DNA from: Hygrocybe punicea
Lineage: Eukaryota; Basidiomycota; Agaricomycetes; Agaricales; Hygrophoraceae
NCBI GenBank assembly: GCA_963556145.1
Contig: OY744465.1
Location: 2,480,001-2,544,000, forward strand
Length of the DNA: 64,000 nucleotides
Direction: 5' to 3'
Shown in pieces: positions 1 to 10,740 of this stretch. The notes beneath the pieces are model-generated. The model ran no database searches. It saw nothing but the letters and a program-made list of their open reading frames with translations, and was not told the origin of the DNA. Position numbers and translations under genes: made by a program. How positions within the stretch are numbered: position 1 is the first letter of the stretch; each line of letters starts with the position of its first letter.

Positions 1-761
1 GACTGTAGACTCTCTTGCAACAGCCTTTCTGAATCCTCTGAGCAGCAAGTCCTTCAGTTAATAACAGCCTTCACTGCCATGTTTAGCCACTCACCATCAC
101 CTCAAGATTCTTGTTCAGGAAGTTGACCTCAAACTGCCAAAACCATGCACCAACACCAATTTCCTGACTGTTGGATCACCTGTCATTGAAGTAAGAAATT
201 TTCATGGGGGCTGGCAAGGATAATCCATGTGTTCAATTTGAAGAAATACAACCATCAAGGTAAGCTCACATCCAATACTTAGAGCAGGAATGATTTGATC
301 ATGATTGCTCTTGATGAGCTCAGTAGAGCTCATCTGCTCAAATGGACTGAAGAGAATGGATGATTCAATCCAAGAATATGATGGCAGATGAATAAATCTT
401 ACAGCAAGGCAAGCAGCTTCCTTTTCAACCTTTTACTTAACTTCACATCCCGAATGTGCTGCTGGGTGTAAAACCAGGACACCTTTGCCCACAGCTCAGG
501 GGGTTCACCATCATCACCCTCACGTCATAGCAATCGATGATCTCACCACAATGACACTAGCTATGTTGTGCTTCTTTGAGCTTCATTTAGTGGAATTAAT
601 GGGATGCAACAAGGTGGGTCGACTTTGTTTATATTGAGCGGTTTTGAGATACATCAAGTTCACTTTGTTGAACATATCCGGGTGTCCAACAATTTCATGT
701 ACCCAATGCAATATCTAGATAAAACATCTTTCACTCAACACATGTAAGCTAAGTCCTAATC
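1..761. other. Repeat-island flank without recognisable gene
   Basis: No open frame of useful length, no RNA gene and no transposon terminus could be recognised here. The sequence is moderately AT-rich and looks like decayed repeat DNA, as in the following 27 kb, but I cannot assign it to a family. Confidence 0.4.
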
Positions 762-1751
762 AGCCTGCCTAGGCTATTGCACAGATACTCCATGGATACA
801 TCTGAGGCTATCCATATCTGTATCCATCAATATCTGTACCCGAGCCATGGATACAGACAGATTTACCTCATGTTTGCCGCGCTAACATCGATTGACATTG
901 CGGCATGCTTGCACGAGGTAAAACAGGCCTGTACCCATGGTAACCACCCCCATCCTGGTGACAGGTACCAAGCTGCACCCATTGATGGCAGGTGCCCACG
1001 GTTTCCATGCCAGACACCTTGCGCATGCCATGCGCACATCAACTAATGTGGAGTGCATGTTCATGAGGTGGTTGTGTTCGTGGATGAGCCATGAGCTGTG
1101 GAAATGGGAGTGTGGGCTACACCCACACTCCTGTCATCTGTCTTGGTGCCAGGTACCTCGCAGTTGGGTCTTGAACGGGTCAGGTTGGCTGACACCACAC
1201 CCATACCCATGAACACCATACCTGTGAACACTGTACCCGGGGCAGTGTTCACCTGCACCCACACCCAAACATCGGATGTGTTGTTGCATGTCCGCGAGGT
1301 AGATGAAGGGGGACGCATTGTCGTTGTTGTTGCATGTCCACGAGGTGGATGAGAGGGGGATGTGTCATTGCGTGCTGTCACCCCATGTTGTTGTTGTTGT
1401 TGTTGTAGCGTAGTTAACTAGAGTTCCTTACTTGATGAAAAATGGAGACTTGGGAGGTGGGAGCACCACCCCCCAGCCATTTTCCAGCTCCTTTTGTTGT
1501 TGTCTGGTTGCCACACATGCGCTCACTCTTGTGTAGCTGTTGAGGGTGTGGTGGTGGTTGTGTAACACTAGTTGGTGGTGTTGATGTGTGACGTGGGTAC
1601 TGTGACACTGCCCAAATAGGGACCATGGATCACTGGATATGGATACACAGGTCGGCAGATACCAAAAATGGTATCTGTACCCGTATCTGTGGCGATCTGT
1701 ATCTGGGATCCACACTGATCTGCCAAATCCGTGCATTTGCCTAAGCCTGCC
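762..1751. mobile_element. Non-autonomous hAT-like element (974 bp) with exact 8-bp target duplication
   Basis: The element runs 770-1743 and is flanked by AGCCTGCC on both sides (762-769 and 1744-1751). Its ends are imperfect inverted repeats: left TAGGCTATTGCACAGAT, reverse complement of the right end TAGGCAAATGCACGGAT. An 8-bp duplication and TAGNG/TAGGC-type ends fit the hAT superfamily. The ends match those of the transposase-bearing hAT at 13566-16902, so that element is the likely mobilising parent. Subterminal regions contain repeated ATCCATGG/GTATCTG words, also as in the larger element. There is no transposase. The interior is low-complexity and, on the minus strand, holds an exon-like stretch ending in G-V-V-L-P-P-P before a splice donor at 1426-1431. 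Confidence 0.85.
1375..1560 (-). other. Exon-like module with G-V-V-L-P-P motif and following 57-nt intron
   Basis: On the minus strand a Q/H-rich frame ends NGWGVVLPPPKSPFFIK, directly before a GTAAGG donor. The putative intron (1375-1431) has a TTAACTAC branch-like word and a GACAG acceptor. It is followed by a low-complexity frame with tandem P-S-H-P-P/T-T-T repeats. Equivalent modules occur at 2655-3077 and twice in 17596-17975. No function is known. The element around it is a transposon, so this may be a relic or a decoy gene. Confidence 0.4.
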
Positions 1752-1902
1752 TATTGCCCTGTGGCGAGATACAGGGAGGGAGACACTGAAGTACCTCAAT
1801 ACATAGAGTGAATCTCATCTCGGCTTCCCTGTGACTACATAGCGATAAATTGACCTATTTTGACCTCAATGTGACCATTATACCTAGACCCAGAACATGG
1901 TG

Positions 1903-2057
1903 AATGTCCCTAAAATTACCAGAAGATCTCAAAAAAATCCTCTACTTCACCTAAGGGTATCTATGCTATATCAGTCTATTTCCTCATCTTCCTTGCTTCA
2001 GCTGTGCTTCTGGGACTCCTTGACATCCTTGGCCAACATTTTTTGGCACTTCTGGAG
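1903..2057. repeat. 155-bp repeat shared with the element at 46348-47040
   Basis: Bases 1903-2057 are almost identical to 46512-46666 in the same orientation. The minus strand of both copies encodes the same peptide end (around QKMLAKDVKESQKH), but this copy has an extra in-frame stop after KHS. The match stops close to 2057, just before the inverted end at 2065, as expected if a later insertion interrupted an older repeat. The source family is not recognised. Confidence 0.75.
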
Positions 2058-2619
2058 CTCTTTACACTCTACCACATATTCCTACCTTGTCCCTAGGGAC
2101 TCCCTAGGGATTTTATCCCACCCATTTTGACTAAAAATGCTGTCCCTAGGGAGTCCCTGCAGTGTAGTGTCCCTACTCCCTAGGAACTCCCTAGGAATAG
2201 CAGGGACAATCCGAGGTCAGCCTTGTTAGAACTCCAAGTCAACCCATTTTCATTATTATTATTGTTATTGCTATTGTTATTGTTATGAGTAATTATTATA
2301 ATAATTATTCAAAAGGGGGTTGGTGCCCCAAATGAAGTAATGAATTTCTGGTGCTTTATATACCTTTATTTGGCACATGGACCAATTTTGGTAATGCATC
2401 AACAAAATGCATCAACAAACCACATCTGAAAGTCATGTGTTGTTCAACCAACAACAACAATTTCACCAGCAACCAAAACCCCAAGAACCGCTGTAGTAGT
2501 TGTGCCTGGACAGTCACGTGATAGAGTTCCCACAGTTTGTTGTAGTTAGTAGCCTTCTGGATGTAGTAGATAGATCCATCTTGGCCTTAGAGCAGCCTTC
2601 TCCCTCTTGCCATCCTGAG

Positions 2620-3125
2620 GGACCCTCCAACCAACTCCACCGCGAGCGGTGGCCAGCCGTGGGTGGGATCATCCACCCGCCTCAGTAAGTGGTATTATTC
2701 TTATTGTTATATACTGACTATTTGAAATACCAGGCCCTCCCACACTGACCCCGGCCTAATATGCAGTGGAACAACGACAGTGAGGACAAGAATGGTGGAT
2801 GCGAAATACAAATGACGTACAATGAAGACGAAGATGACGGCAAGGACGATGACGATCAACAATGGTTGCATTGGGCATGGGCAGTTCACCCACGCCCTTT
2901 TGTGAGTTTTTTCTTAACATTTTTATTATTAGATATTGACTAGTAGTAGCACGGGCCAGTGTAATGACGGGACCGCAACCGCAACCCCAAGAATGGCAAG
3001 GACAGGAATAGGGACAAGGAGGATGATTGGGAATGGCAGCGGGGAGTGGTGCACCCACCCTCGCTGCCAAGGTAAGTTTTTTCTTTTTTCCATGTTTTTG
3101 TTAATATTCACCCCAAACATACACA
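2620..3125 (+). other. Three tandem exon-intron modules ending in H-P-P/R
   Basis: Three coding-like stretches end in VGGIIHPP (donor GTAAGT at 2685), WAVHPRPF (donor GTGAGT at 2902) and QRGVVHPPSLP (donor GTAAGT at 3072). Each is followed by a T-rich intron-like segment with an acceptor (ACCAG near 2738, ACTAG near 2942, CACCAG near 3129). The second module starts with a run of D/E residues. No known domain is seen. The motif recurs in two other transposon-like repeats of this window. It may be a relic of a transposon gene or an expressed low-complexity gene. Confidence 0.4.
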
Positions 3126-3154
3126 CCAGACCACAGCAAGGCACACAAGGACAC

Positions 3155-3380
3155 TCAGGTGGCAGCACCACAGCAGCAAATGGTAGCGGCAGAACCCCGG
3201 CAGTGGCAACAGCAACAGCAGCAGCAGCAACAGCAGCAGCGCCATGCCAGTGGCAGCAACGATGGCAGCAACGATGGCAGCAGTGACGGCAGCAGCAGTA
3301 GCAGCAACAACACCAATGGCCACAGCAACAGCAGCAACACGATAGCAGCAGCAGCAGCACCAACGGCCACAGTGGTGGGT
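3155..3380 (+). repeat. CAG/CAA/AGC trinucleotide tract (polyQ/polyS frame)
   Basis: The tract is built of CAG, CAA, GGC and AGC triplets. In the frame continuing from the module upstream it reads as Q-rich, then G/S/N-rich, then A-rich. It may be the low-complexity tail of the exon chain at 2620-3125. Confidence 0.7.
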
Positions 3381-3387
3381 ATTGTCC

Positions 3388-3610
3388 CCCCTGCTATTCA
3401 CCCTCCCCCTTTCTTTCCCCCTCTTTCCCCTCTCTTCCCCCCCCTCCCCCCCCCTTTCCCCCCCTTTCCCCCCTTCTTTCCCTCTCCTCTTGACCCCTCT
3501 TCCCTTTCCCCTAATTCTGTCTCCCTCCCTCTGTTGGCTAACTCCACCTCCCCCCCCTTCTCTTTATGTCCCTGCATTTTCACTCCCTTCCACTCCCCCC
3601 TTTTCCTCTA
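3388..3610. repeat. Polypyrimidine tract (C/T only over long runs)
   Basis: The plus strand is nearly pure C/T with runs of up to ten C. The apparent P/F/L/S-rich frames are trivial products of this composition and are not called as genes. Confidence 0.75.
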
Positions 3611-3639
3611 CCTCTTTATTACATCAATGTAGTTATGAC

Positions 3640-5215
3640 CTGTAGATAGCACATATAATTGTATTTGTTATCACATTTTGGTGGCACAGGAGATGGATGA
3701 GGAATTTTTGTGATCAAATAATATGCAGATATCTAGTCACATTTGGAAACTATTTGTGTTGTTATCTCACTTGTGAACATATTGCAGAAAATAATATCAT
3801 CTAAAAGTGGTATTCATACAGAAAATAGTGCATACAGAAAATACAATTATTTAAGCCTTTATTGTTTTCATTATTGTGAACCTGTATTCAGAAAAGAGAA
3901 AATGATTCAAATATTTACGATTTCTAGACCAAAATCTATGGCTTTTATTGTGAGGGCAGAATTGTAGACCATTTGGTTGCCAGATAATCAGAACCTGGCT
4001 TGTGCCTGAATTATGTCGAGACCAGAAGATCCATCTGACAATAACATCCACAGATATCCAGCCAGAAATCTTGTCTTTTTCTTTGTCTGAATACATGTAC
4101 ACAATAATGAAACCAATAAAGCAAATAGTTTTATAATGTGACTGGATATTTGCGCATTATTTTATCACAACAAATACTCATCTGTCTCCTGTGACAGGTG
4201 GTTTGGAGTTCATCTGTTTTTAATCATCCTTAAGCACCTAATGAACAGTCTTTCAATTTTTTGTGAGCAAATATTCAATGACATTTTGAAACCATTTATG
4301 TTGAAAATATTCCAGAGAAGAATTATTTAAAGACAGGGTGCAAAGAGGATGAACACTGGCAAGAATCAAGAAATATGGAGAAGAGTGGTGATGAAGAAGT
4401 TGGTATTGATAGAGAATGGATATGCATTGTTAATATAATTGTTTCATATTGTAATAGTATCAAGAATTAACAGATAAATAAATGTTTGAGTTTACAGGTA
4501 TGAATAGTGAATGACACAATAAACTTATGGGTTTTGCTGCAGGCACAAGACTATTACAGTAACACAAAAGACAACACAGAAACATGAATGGAGACAACAA
4601 CAATTACACGACTGAAAACCACAATAGAGCAACAGCAGCAACAACAACAGCAACTAAAAAAGTCCAGACAAAGTCCAAGCAAAGTCCTAGCCAAGTTTGA
4701 GGACTAATCTAACCCCCAGGAGTCTGTCTGCGGTAAATGGTTAGATATTGGAGCTTGTCCGGTCTGGCTTGAACCCAGAAGAGGAAAGAAGTCCATATAA
4801 AAATTTGTGGGGTACAATCAGAGTAACAAACAATATTGTGCTAGGGAGGGAGGGTTGGTGAACTGATAGAATAATACAGTGAGTAATAACTATCAGAAAT
4901 AGAAATACGCTATCTGGATAAGGTTATGCTCAATGTCATATTCGAGACTGTAACAACCAAAAAGTTGCTGGGACAAAGGCTTGTGATATCCATCAAGAAC
5001 AGTGGCATAACCATGTCACTTGTTATGGTCATCAAAGCATACTGGGCATTTGTAGACTGTTAAGAATGGATAAAGAAAAAATCAACCCTGGCTTCCTGGT
5101 GCAGCACATCAAGCTCAGCCTCATGATGAACAGGCACCAGGCTGAGCCACATTGAACAAACAATTTCATTGCTCCAAGGTTCTACTGTGTTGAAACTATG
5201 TGTGCTCCATGTGGA
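3640..5215. other. AT-rich interior without recognisable gene
   Basis: The stretch is AT-rich and contains short CAA/CAG runs near 4620-4660. It has no credible coding frame or RNA gene. It lies inside the composite block and probably represents decayed element interior. Confidence 0.4.
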
Positions 5216-5218
5216 GTT

Positions 5219-8200
5219 GTTACGAGTTCTTTTAATTTATTAAAAGACTCATTCTTTATCAGACCTGGTTACGAGTTCTTTTAATTTATTAAAAGACTTG
5301 TTCTTTATGAGACCTGGTTCAGTGAGGGTTCGTAATTAATTAATTAATAAAGTTGATCGCCTATATAGAAAATTTTTTTGGGCAAGAGATGTGATTCTAC
5401 TTCTGATACTGGAAAATCAAATACAGTTGGGGCCATGTGTGGACAAGCTTACATAAGCAACCAAATATAGGTTGTTGCAAAAAAGATAAATTACCTTCCA
5501 ATTATATTCAAAATATTCGTACTGGTCTCAATTCTTATCAGAATCGGCTGAACATCGAACTGCTGACTAATATTAACATTTCGGGTCAGACGTGACAGTC
5601 ACTTGTGACCAGTCTAACCATATCAGGTAATTTTTGATATTATATAGCAAATTTTTTGCTGATTACAATGGTGACAGTCACATGTGACCAGTCTAACCAT
5701 ATAAGGCAATTTCACACCATATATGCTAAATTTTGAGGTGATCACAGGAGTCATAGTCACATGTGACCACCGTTACTATATATAGATATATCAGCCATAT
5801 AAGCCAAAATTAGTATAACTCAGATGATATAATGATATTTTTACTTGAAACATATAATTTAATGTGATATCGCTGTATGTATTATATGCTAATTATAGAT
5901 TTCAAGCAAAATCACTTATCGATGTTTGTAATAATCATACAAATAAAAATCCAGTGACAGAAACGAGACTTTGTTCATGCCATATACAACATTGGCCCAC
6001 TCAAGCATAGCTGTCTTCATATTATCATCTGTTGTGCAGCAAGGTTATAGAGGAGTAGGGTTGAGCAAATGTAAGTCAATTGTTATTATGCTGTTTAGAG
6101 GCAGTTATATTTGACAGTTGACCTGTTGCTCTCTCTTTTGGCTAAGAATATTGCATAATGATGAAGCAAAGAAGACATGACAGTAGGAGAGAAGGTCAAT
6201 GAACACTCAAGACACACCATGTAGTTTTATTTTTTCTACTTTTTATGTTGCTATGGTGAGAGGTGGGCTTATCAATATACAACATATACTATATGTCTTA
6301 TACCACATGTAACATGCTTTATGCAATTTAATGTTATTGTTTAACTCATTACGAGTTCTTTTAATTTATTAAAAGACTCGTTCTTTATCAGACCTGGTTC
6401 AGTGAAGGTTCGTAATTAATTAATTCATTAATTCATTAATGTTTTTGCATCGCCTATAGAGAAATTTTTTTTGGGCAAGAGATATGATTCTACTTCTTAT
6501 GTTGGAATGTAACATAAAAGCTGGGCCATGTTTGGAGTGGCTTACATAAGCATCCAAATATGGGATGTCTCACACAAGACAAATTACCTCCCAATTATAT
6601 TCAAAATATTCATACACCCTTCAGTTCTCATCGGAATTAGCTGAAAATTGAACTGCTGACTAATATAAACATTTCGGGCAAGGTGTGACAGCCACATGTG
6701 ACCAGTCTAACCATATAAGGTACTTTTTGATATTATATACCAAATTTTTTGCTGATCGCAATGGTAACAGTCACATGTGACCAGTCTAACCATATATGGT
6801 AATTTTGCATAATATATGCTAAATCACATACTGCTCATCATATTCATTACACAAATACAATTATATTCAAAATATTTATCCTGGCCTTAATTCTTATCAG
6901 ATTCAGCTGAAAATTGAACTGCTGCCTAATATTATCATTTCGGGTCAGATGTGACAGTCACATGTGATCACTCTAACCATATAAGGCAATTTCTGATATT
7001 ATATAGCAAATTTTTTGCTGATCGCAATGGTGATAGTCACATGTGACCAGTCTAACCATATAAGGCAATTTTACACCATATATCCTAAATTTCAAGGTGA
7101 TCACAGGAGTCATAGTCACATGTGACCACTGTTACTATATATAGAAATATCAGCCATATAAGCAGAAATTAGTGTAACTCAGATGATATAATGATATTTT
7201 TACTTAAAATATATAATTCAATGTGATATCGCTGTATATATTATATACTAATTATATATTTCAAGCAAAATTACTTATTGATGTTTGTAATAATCATACA
7301 AATAAAAATTCAATAATAGAAACAAGACTTTGTTCATGCCATATGCAACATTGGTCCACTCAAGTACAGCTGTCTTCATGTTATCATCTGTTGTGCAGCA
7401 AAGTTATGGAGAAGTAGAGTTTAGCAAATGTAAGTCAATTGTTATCATACTGTTTAAAGACAGTTGTATTTGACAGTTGATGTATTGTGTTGCTCTCTTT
7501 TTTGGCTGAGAGTATTGCATAATGATGAAGCAAAGAAGACATGACAGTGGGAGAGGAAGTTGAGACATGCTATGCAGGTTTTTTCTTCTATTTTTATGTT
7601 GCTATGGTGAGAGGTTGCTATGATGAAAGTGAGGAGGGGGAAAAAAGAACTCGTTCATGCCATGCGCAGCACTGGCCCACTAAACAAGTTCAGTGAGGAT
7701 TCGTAATTAATTAATTAATTGATAAAGTTGATCGCCTATAGACAAATTTTTTTTAGGTAACAGATATGATTCTACTTCTGATCCTGGAAAATCAGATACA
7801 GTTGGGGCTATGTGTGGACAAGCTTACATAAGCATCCAAATATGGGTTGGTGCAAAAAAGACAAATTACCTTCCAATTATATTCAAAATATTCGTACTGG
7901 TCTCAATTCTTCTTAGAATCAACTGAAAATTGAACTGCTGACTAATATTATCATTTCGGATCAGGTGTGACAGTGACATGTGTGACCAATCTAACCATAT
8001 AAGGCAATTTTTGATATTATATAGCAAATTTTCTGCTGATCACAATGGTGACAGTCACATGTGACCAGTCTAACCATATAAGGCAATTTTACACCATATA
8101 TGCTAAATTTTGAGGTGATCACAGGAGTCATAGTCACATGTGACCACTATTACTATATAGGGAAATTTCAGCCATATAAGCTGAAATAAGTGTAACTCAG

Positions 8201-8790
8201 ATGATCTAATGATATTTTTACTTAAAACATACAATTCAATGTGATATTGCTGTATATATTATGTGCTAATTATATATTTCCAGCAAAGTCACTTATCAAT
8301 ATTTGTAATAATCATACAAATAAAAATTCAATGACAGAAACAAAACTTTGTTCATGCCACATGCAACATTGGCCCACTCAAGCACAGCTGTCTTCATATT
8401 ATCATCTGTTGTGTAGCAAGGTTATGGAGAAGTAGAGTTAAGCAAATGTAAGTCAATTGTTATCATACTGTTTAAAGGTAGTTGTATTTGACAGTTGATG
8501 TGTTACTCTCTCTTTTGGCTGAGAATATTGCATAATGACGAAGCAAAGAAGACATGACAGTGGGAGAGGAGGTCAAGACACGCTATGCAGTTTTATTTTT
8601 TCTACTTTTTATGTTGCTATGGTGAGAGGTGGGCTTGTTAATATATAATATATGCTATATGTCTTCTATCACATGTTAAATGCTTTATGCAATTTAATAT
8701 TATTATTTACTTCATCATGAAAGTGAGGAGGGGAAAAAAAGAACTCGTTCATGCCATGCGCAGCACTGGCCCACTAAACAAGTTGTTACA
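5219..8790 (+). repeat. Three diverged tandem copies of a 1.0-1.3-kb unit
   Basis: The same ordered landmarks recur three times. GTAATTAATTAATT followed by a GATCGCCTATA or CATCGCCTATAG word lies near 5330, 6410 and 7700. A word starting TGGACAAGCTTACATAAGC lies near 5437 and 7810 (variant near 6533). GATATCGCTGTAT or a variant is near 5865, 7225 and 8243. The first copy begins with a 50-bp tandem duplication (5219-5319) containing a hairpin-like GAGTTCTTTTAATTTATTAA. Each unit also has fragments related to a transposase exon (words around TTCATGCCATATGCAACATTGG at 5971, 7335 and 8351; diverged version at 7650 and 8747). Copies differ by many substitutions, so the array is old. Confidence 0.75.
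5677..8144. repeat. Dispersed palindromic GTCACATGTGAC boxes
   Basis: The perfect 12-bp palindrome GTCACATGTGAC occurs at 5677, 5756, 6770, 7036, 7115, 8054 and 8133. Near-matches lie at about 5591, 6690, 6957 and 7973. Most are followed by CAGTCTAACCATATAAGG and spaced about 80 bp within a cluster. The core CACATGTG resembles an E-box. Whether any protein binds it is unknown. Confidence 0.7.
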
Positions 8791-8861
8791 TGAGCAAAAT
8801 TTGCCAAATCAGAATCTTCAACAAATATTTTGGGGTTTTTGGAATTGGTGTATCCAACAAA
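8718..8861 (+). pseudogene. Transposase exon fragment (KDZ-like), left of the foldback
   Basis: A plus-strand frame reads ELVHAMRSTGPLN then NQNLQQIFWGFWNWCIQ and stops being coherent where the foldback at 8862 begins. A second transposase-like fragment follows on the other side of the foldback, so the foldback seems to have split the gene. Shorter diverged copies of the beginning (HAMRSTGPLN words) lie in the tandem units at 7650. Family assignment rests on the downstream fragment. Confidence 0.4.
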
Positions 8862-9710
8862 CACAGGGTGCACAGTAGCATACCATGTCACGCAGTATCT
8901 TGAAAGTACTTGACAAGTATACTAAATATCATTACCATAACATTCAACATGGTATTGTAACAGTATTCAGACATAAACTACAATACTTGTGCTCACATTC
9001 ATCTGAAGGTATGAAAGCAAATGACACTTATACCTTTTCAATAACATCAAGCCTTTTGTTTCACTACTTTTACTGTATTTACAGCAAAGTACTGTATAGT
9101 TTGGATAGAATACTTGCAGCCTAAGATGAATCAAAGTATTAAACCAGTAAGGAAGTTGGGCCACTTTTACTATTAGGATACCTTTTGAATCCTATCAAGA
9201 TACAGTATGAAATAGTATAGTACTGTTGCCATATTGTGGATTTAAGATACTGTGTCAATACTTTTAAGATACTTTTATTATAATAAAAGTACTGAAACAG
9301 TATCTTAAAAGTATTGACATAGTATCTGAAATCCACAATATGGCAACAGTACTATACTATTTCACACTGTATCTTGAAAGGATTCAAAAGGTATCCTAGT
9401 AGTGAAAGTGGCACAACTTTCTTACTAGTTTAATACTTTGATTCATCTTAGGCTGCAAGTATTCTATCTGAACTATACAGTACTTTGCTGTAGATACAGT
9501 AAAAGTAGTAAAACAAAAGGCTTGATGTTATTGAAAAGGTATAAGTCTCATTTGCCTTCATACCTTCAGATGAATTTGGGCACAAGTATTGTAGTTTATG
9601 TCTGAATACTGTTACAATACCATGTTGAATGTTATGGTAATGATATTTAGTATACTTGTCAAGTACTTTCAAGATACTGTGTGACATGGTATGCTACTGC
9701 GCACCCTGTG
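8862..9710. repeat. 849-bp foldback palindrome
   Basis: Two arms of about 415 bp are near-perfect reverse complements. The outer ends are CACAGGGTGCACAGTAGCAT and its complement at 9710. The centre is the 20-bp palindrome ACTTTTATTATAATAAAAGT at 9271-9290, with essentially no loop. Arms differ by scattered substitutions and small indels. CAGGG-type ends resemble some hAT or foldback elements. There is no clear 8-bp duplication; AAA flanks both outer ends. Transcribed RNA would form a long hairpin. Confidence 0.85.
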
Positions 9711-10235
9711 AAAAGAATCATGACCAGACTACATATGTGTGGACAAAGCTTGCATGCTGCTCAGAACCAGTATTGCCAATGAAAGCTGGAATATCTGGAA
9801 GGAAACAATTTGATTTATTGTGGATTCCTACCACCATGTAAACCACAGGACAGCAGACCACCTTTGTCATAAATGGTGCGATCCTGCTCCATTGAATGGA
9901 TCTGCTCCAAATCTGGTTCTTGTGGAACATGATAGGCAAGGAAGACCTTATTACAAATGTGCTTTTAATACCCAAGTGAGTATTAGATGATTTATTTTTA
10001 ACTTGTATTGAAATTGATGATATTAATAGGCATGTGAGCAACTGAATGCATGGCTGGGTGGATTTAAACCTATTCTCAAAGAATGCTTCCTTGTAATTTT
10101 GACTGGTTTTTACATGCAATGTTGTTTCTTCACACAGAACGTGTCATCGACAAGCAAAACTCAAAAGGTGCTCAGAAGAATGAAGATGAGGATGAGGATT
10201 CGGACTATGGAATTGATATTGACAGAGATGACTGA
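9711..10235 (+). pseudogene. KDZ-like transposase C-terminal part, frameshifted
   Basis: One plus-strand frame reads NLVLVEHDRQGRPYYKCAF, then a 60-nt intron (GTGAGT at about 9975, acceptor AATAG near 10030), then CEQLNAWLGGFKPIL. One base is missing after CTCAAA (near 10079). The next frame continues as LPCNFDWFLHAMLFLHTERV and ends in an acidic tail with a TGA stop at 10233-10235. From memory, the C-E-Q-L-N-x-W-L-G-G-F and N-F-x-W-F-L-H-x-M-L signature occurs in basidiomycete proteins linked to KDZ (Kyakuja-Dileera-Zisupton) transposons. It is broken by the frameshift and by the foldback upstream. Confidence 0.55.
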
Positions 10236-10454
10236 ACATTGGAATACTTGATGGCATTTTTCTCTATAATATATATAAGCAATCAAGCTGAATAGTGATT
10301 AAATCAACTGATTCAGTTCCAGACTTAAAGTTGTATTAGCTTCAATATCAGTGAAAATATATAAAGCAAGCCCAATAAAAGGCTTTCATGCTTTACATTG
10401 AGCTACAATGTATGTAGTACATTGAGATGTAACCAACTTAAAATGTGAGTCAAA

Positions 10455-10740
10455 TAACAGCAAAATGGTTAAGAAAAGCCGAGTTTTTTTTAGGGATTCC
10501 CTAGGGACAACTTGAATAAAAATCTAGAGCTAACAAGCCAAATCAAAGGCTTTGAAGCTTTAAATTGAACTGTAACAACAAAATGGTAACAACTTGAATA
10601 GTGATTGAGATAGAAGCAAAATGGTTCCAAAAAGCCGAGTTTTTTAGGGATTCCCTAGGGAGTCCCTAGGGACTACTACAAATACTCCCTAGGGAGTCCC
10701 TATCATCCCTAGGGAGTGGGTAGGAACACGTGGTAGAGTG
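10455..10740. repeat. Subterminal repeats with CCCTAGGGA words
   Basis: A unit starting CAAAATGGTTAAGAAAAGCC (about 10460) is repeated near 10616, and each copy leads into TTTTAGGGATTCCCTAGGGA. A cluster of GTCCCTAGGGAC/CTCCCTAGGGAG palindromes follows up to 10715. The mirror arrangement sits at 2092-2205. Such subterminal arrays are typical transposase-binding regions of DNA transposons, but function here is inferred. Confidence 0.65.

Larger units (their letters stand above)
2065..10740. mobile_element. Composite block bounded by inverted ends, possible large DNA transposon
   Basis: The left end CACTCTACCACATATTCCTA (from 2065) matches the reverse complement of the right end (to 10740), CACTCTACCACGTGTTCCTA. 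Both continue into clusters of the palindromic word GTCCCTAGGGAC/CCCTAGGGA (2092-2205 and 10490-10715). Inverted ends plus subterminal repeats suggest one element of about 8.7 kb. Inside are exon-like modules (2.6-3.4 kb), tandem kilobase repeats (5.2-8.8 kb), a foldback (8862-9710) and a KDZ-like transposase remnant (8718-10235). No target duplication is visible: the three bases outside are TTA and AAA. Two separate small elements in opposite orientation would give the same picture, so the single-element reading is an inference. Confidence 0.45.

Noticed and set aside
3382..3645. Long P/F/L/S-rich open frames on both strands
   Set aside because: They follow from a near-pure C/T tract; composition is homopolymeric and there is no domain or splice context beyond the upstream module.
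7223..8435. Two similar 64-codon ORFs (7223-7417 and 8241-8435) that could look like a conserved small gene
   Set aside because: They lie at the same position of the tandem units and are similar only because the units are copies; the first unit has stops in this frame.
5219..8790. CRISPR-like array from the regularly spaced GTCACATGTGAC boxes
   Set aside because: Fungal nuclear DNA; spacers are themselves repeated and variable in length, and no cas genes exist.
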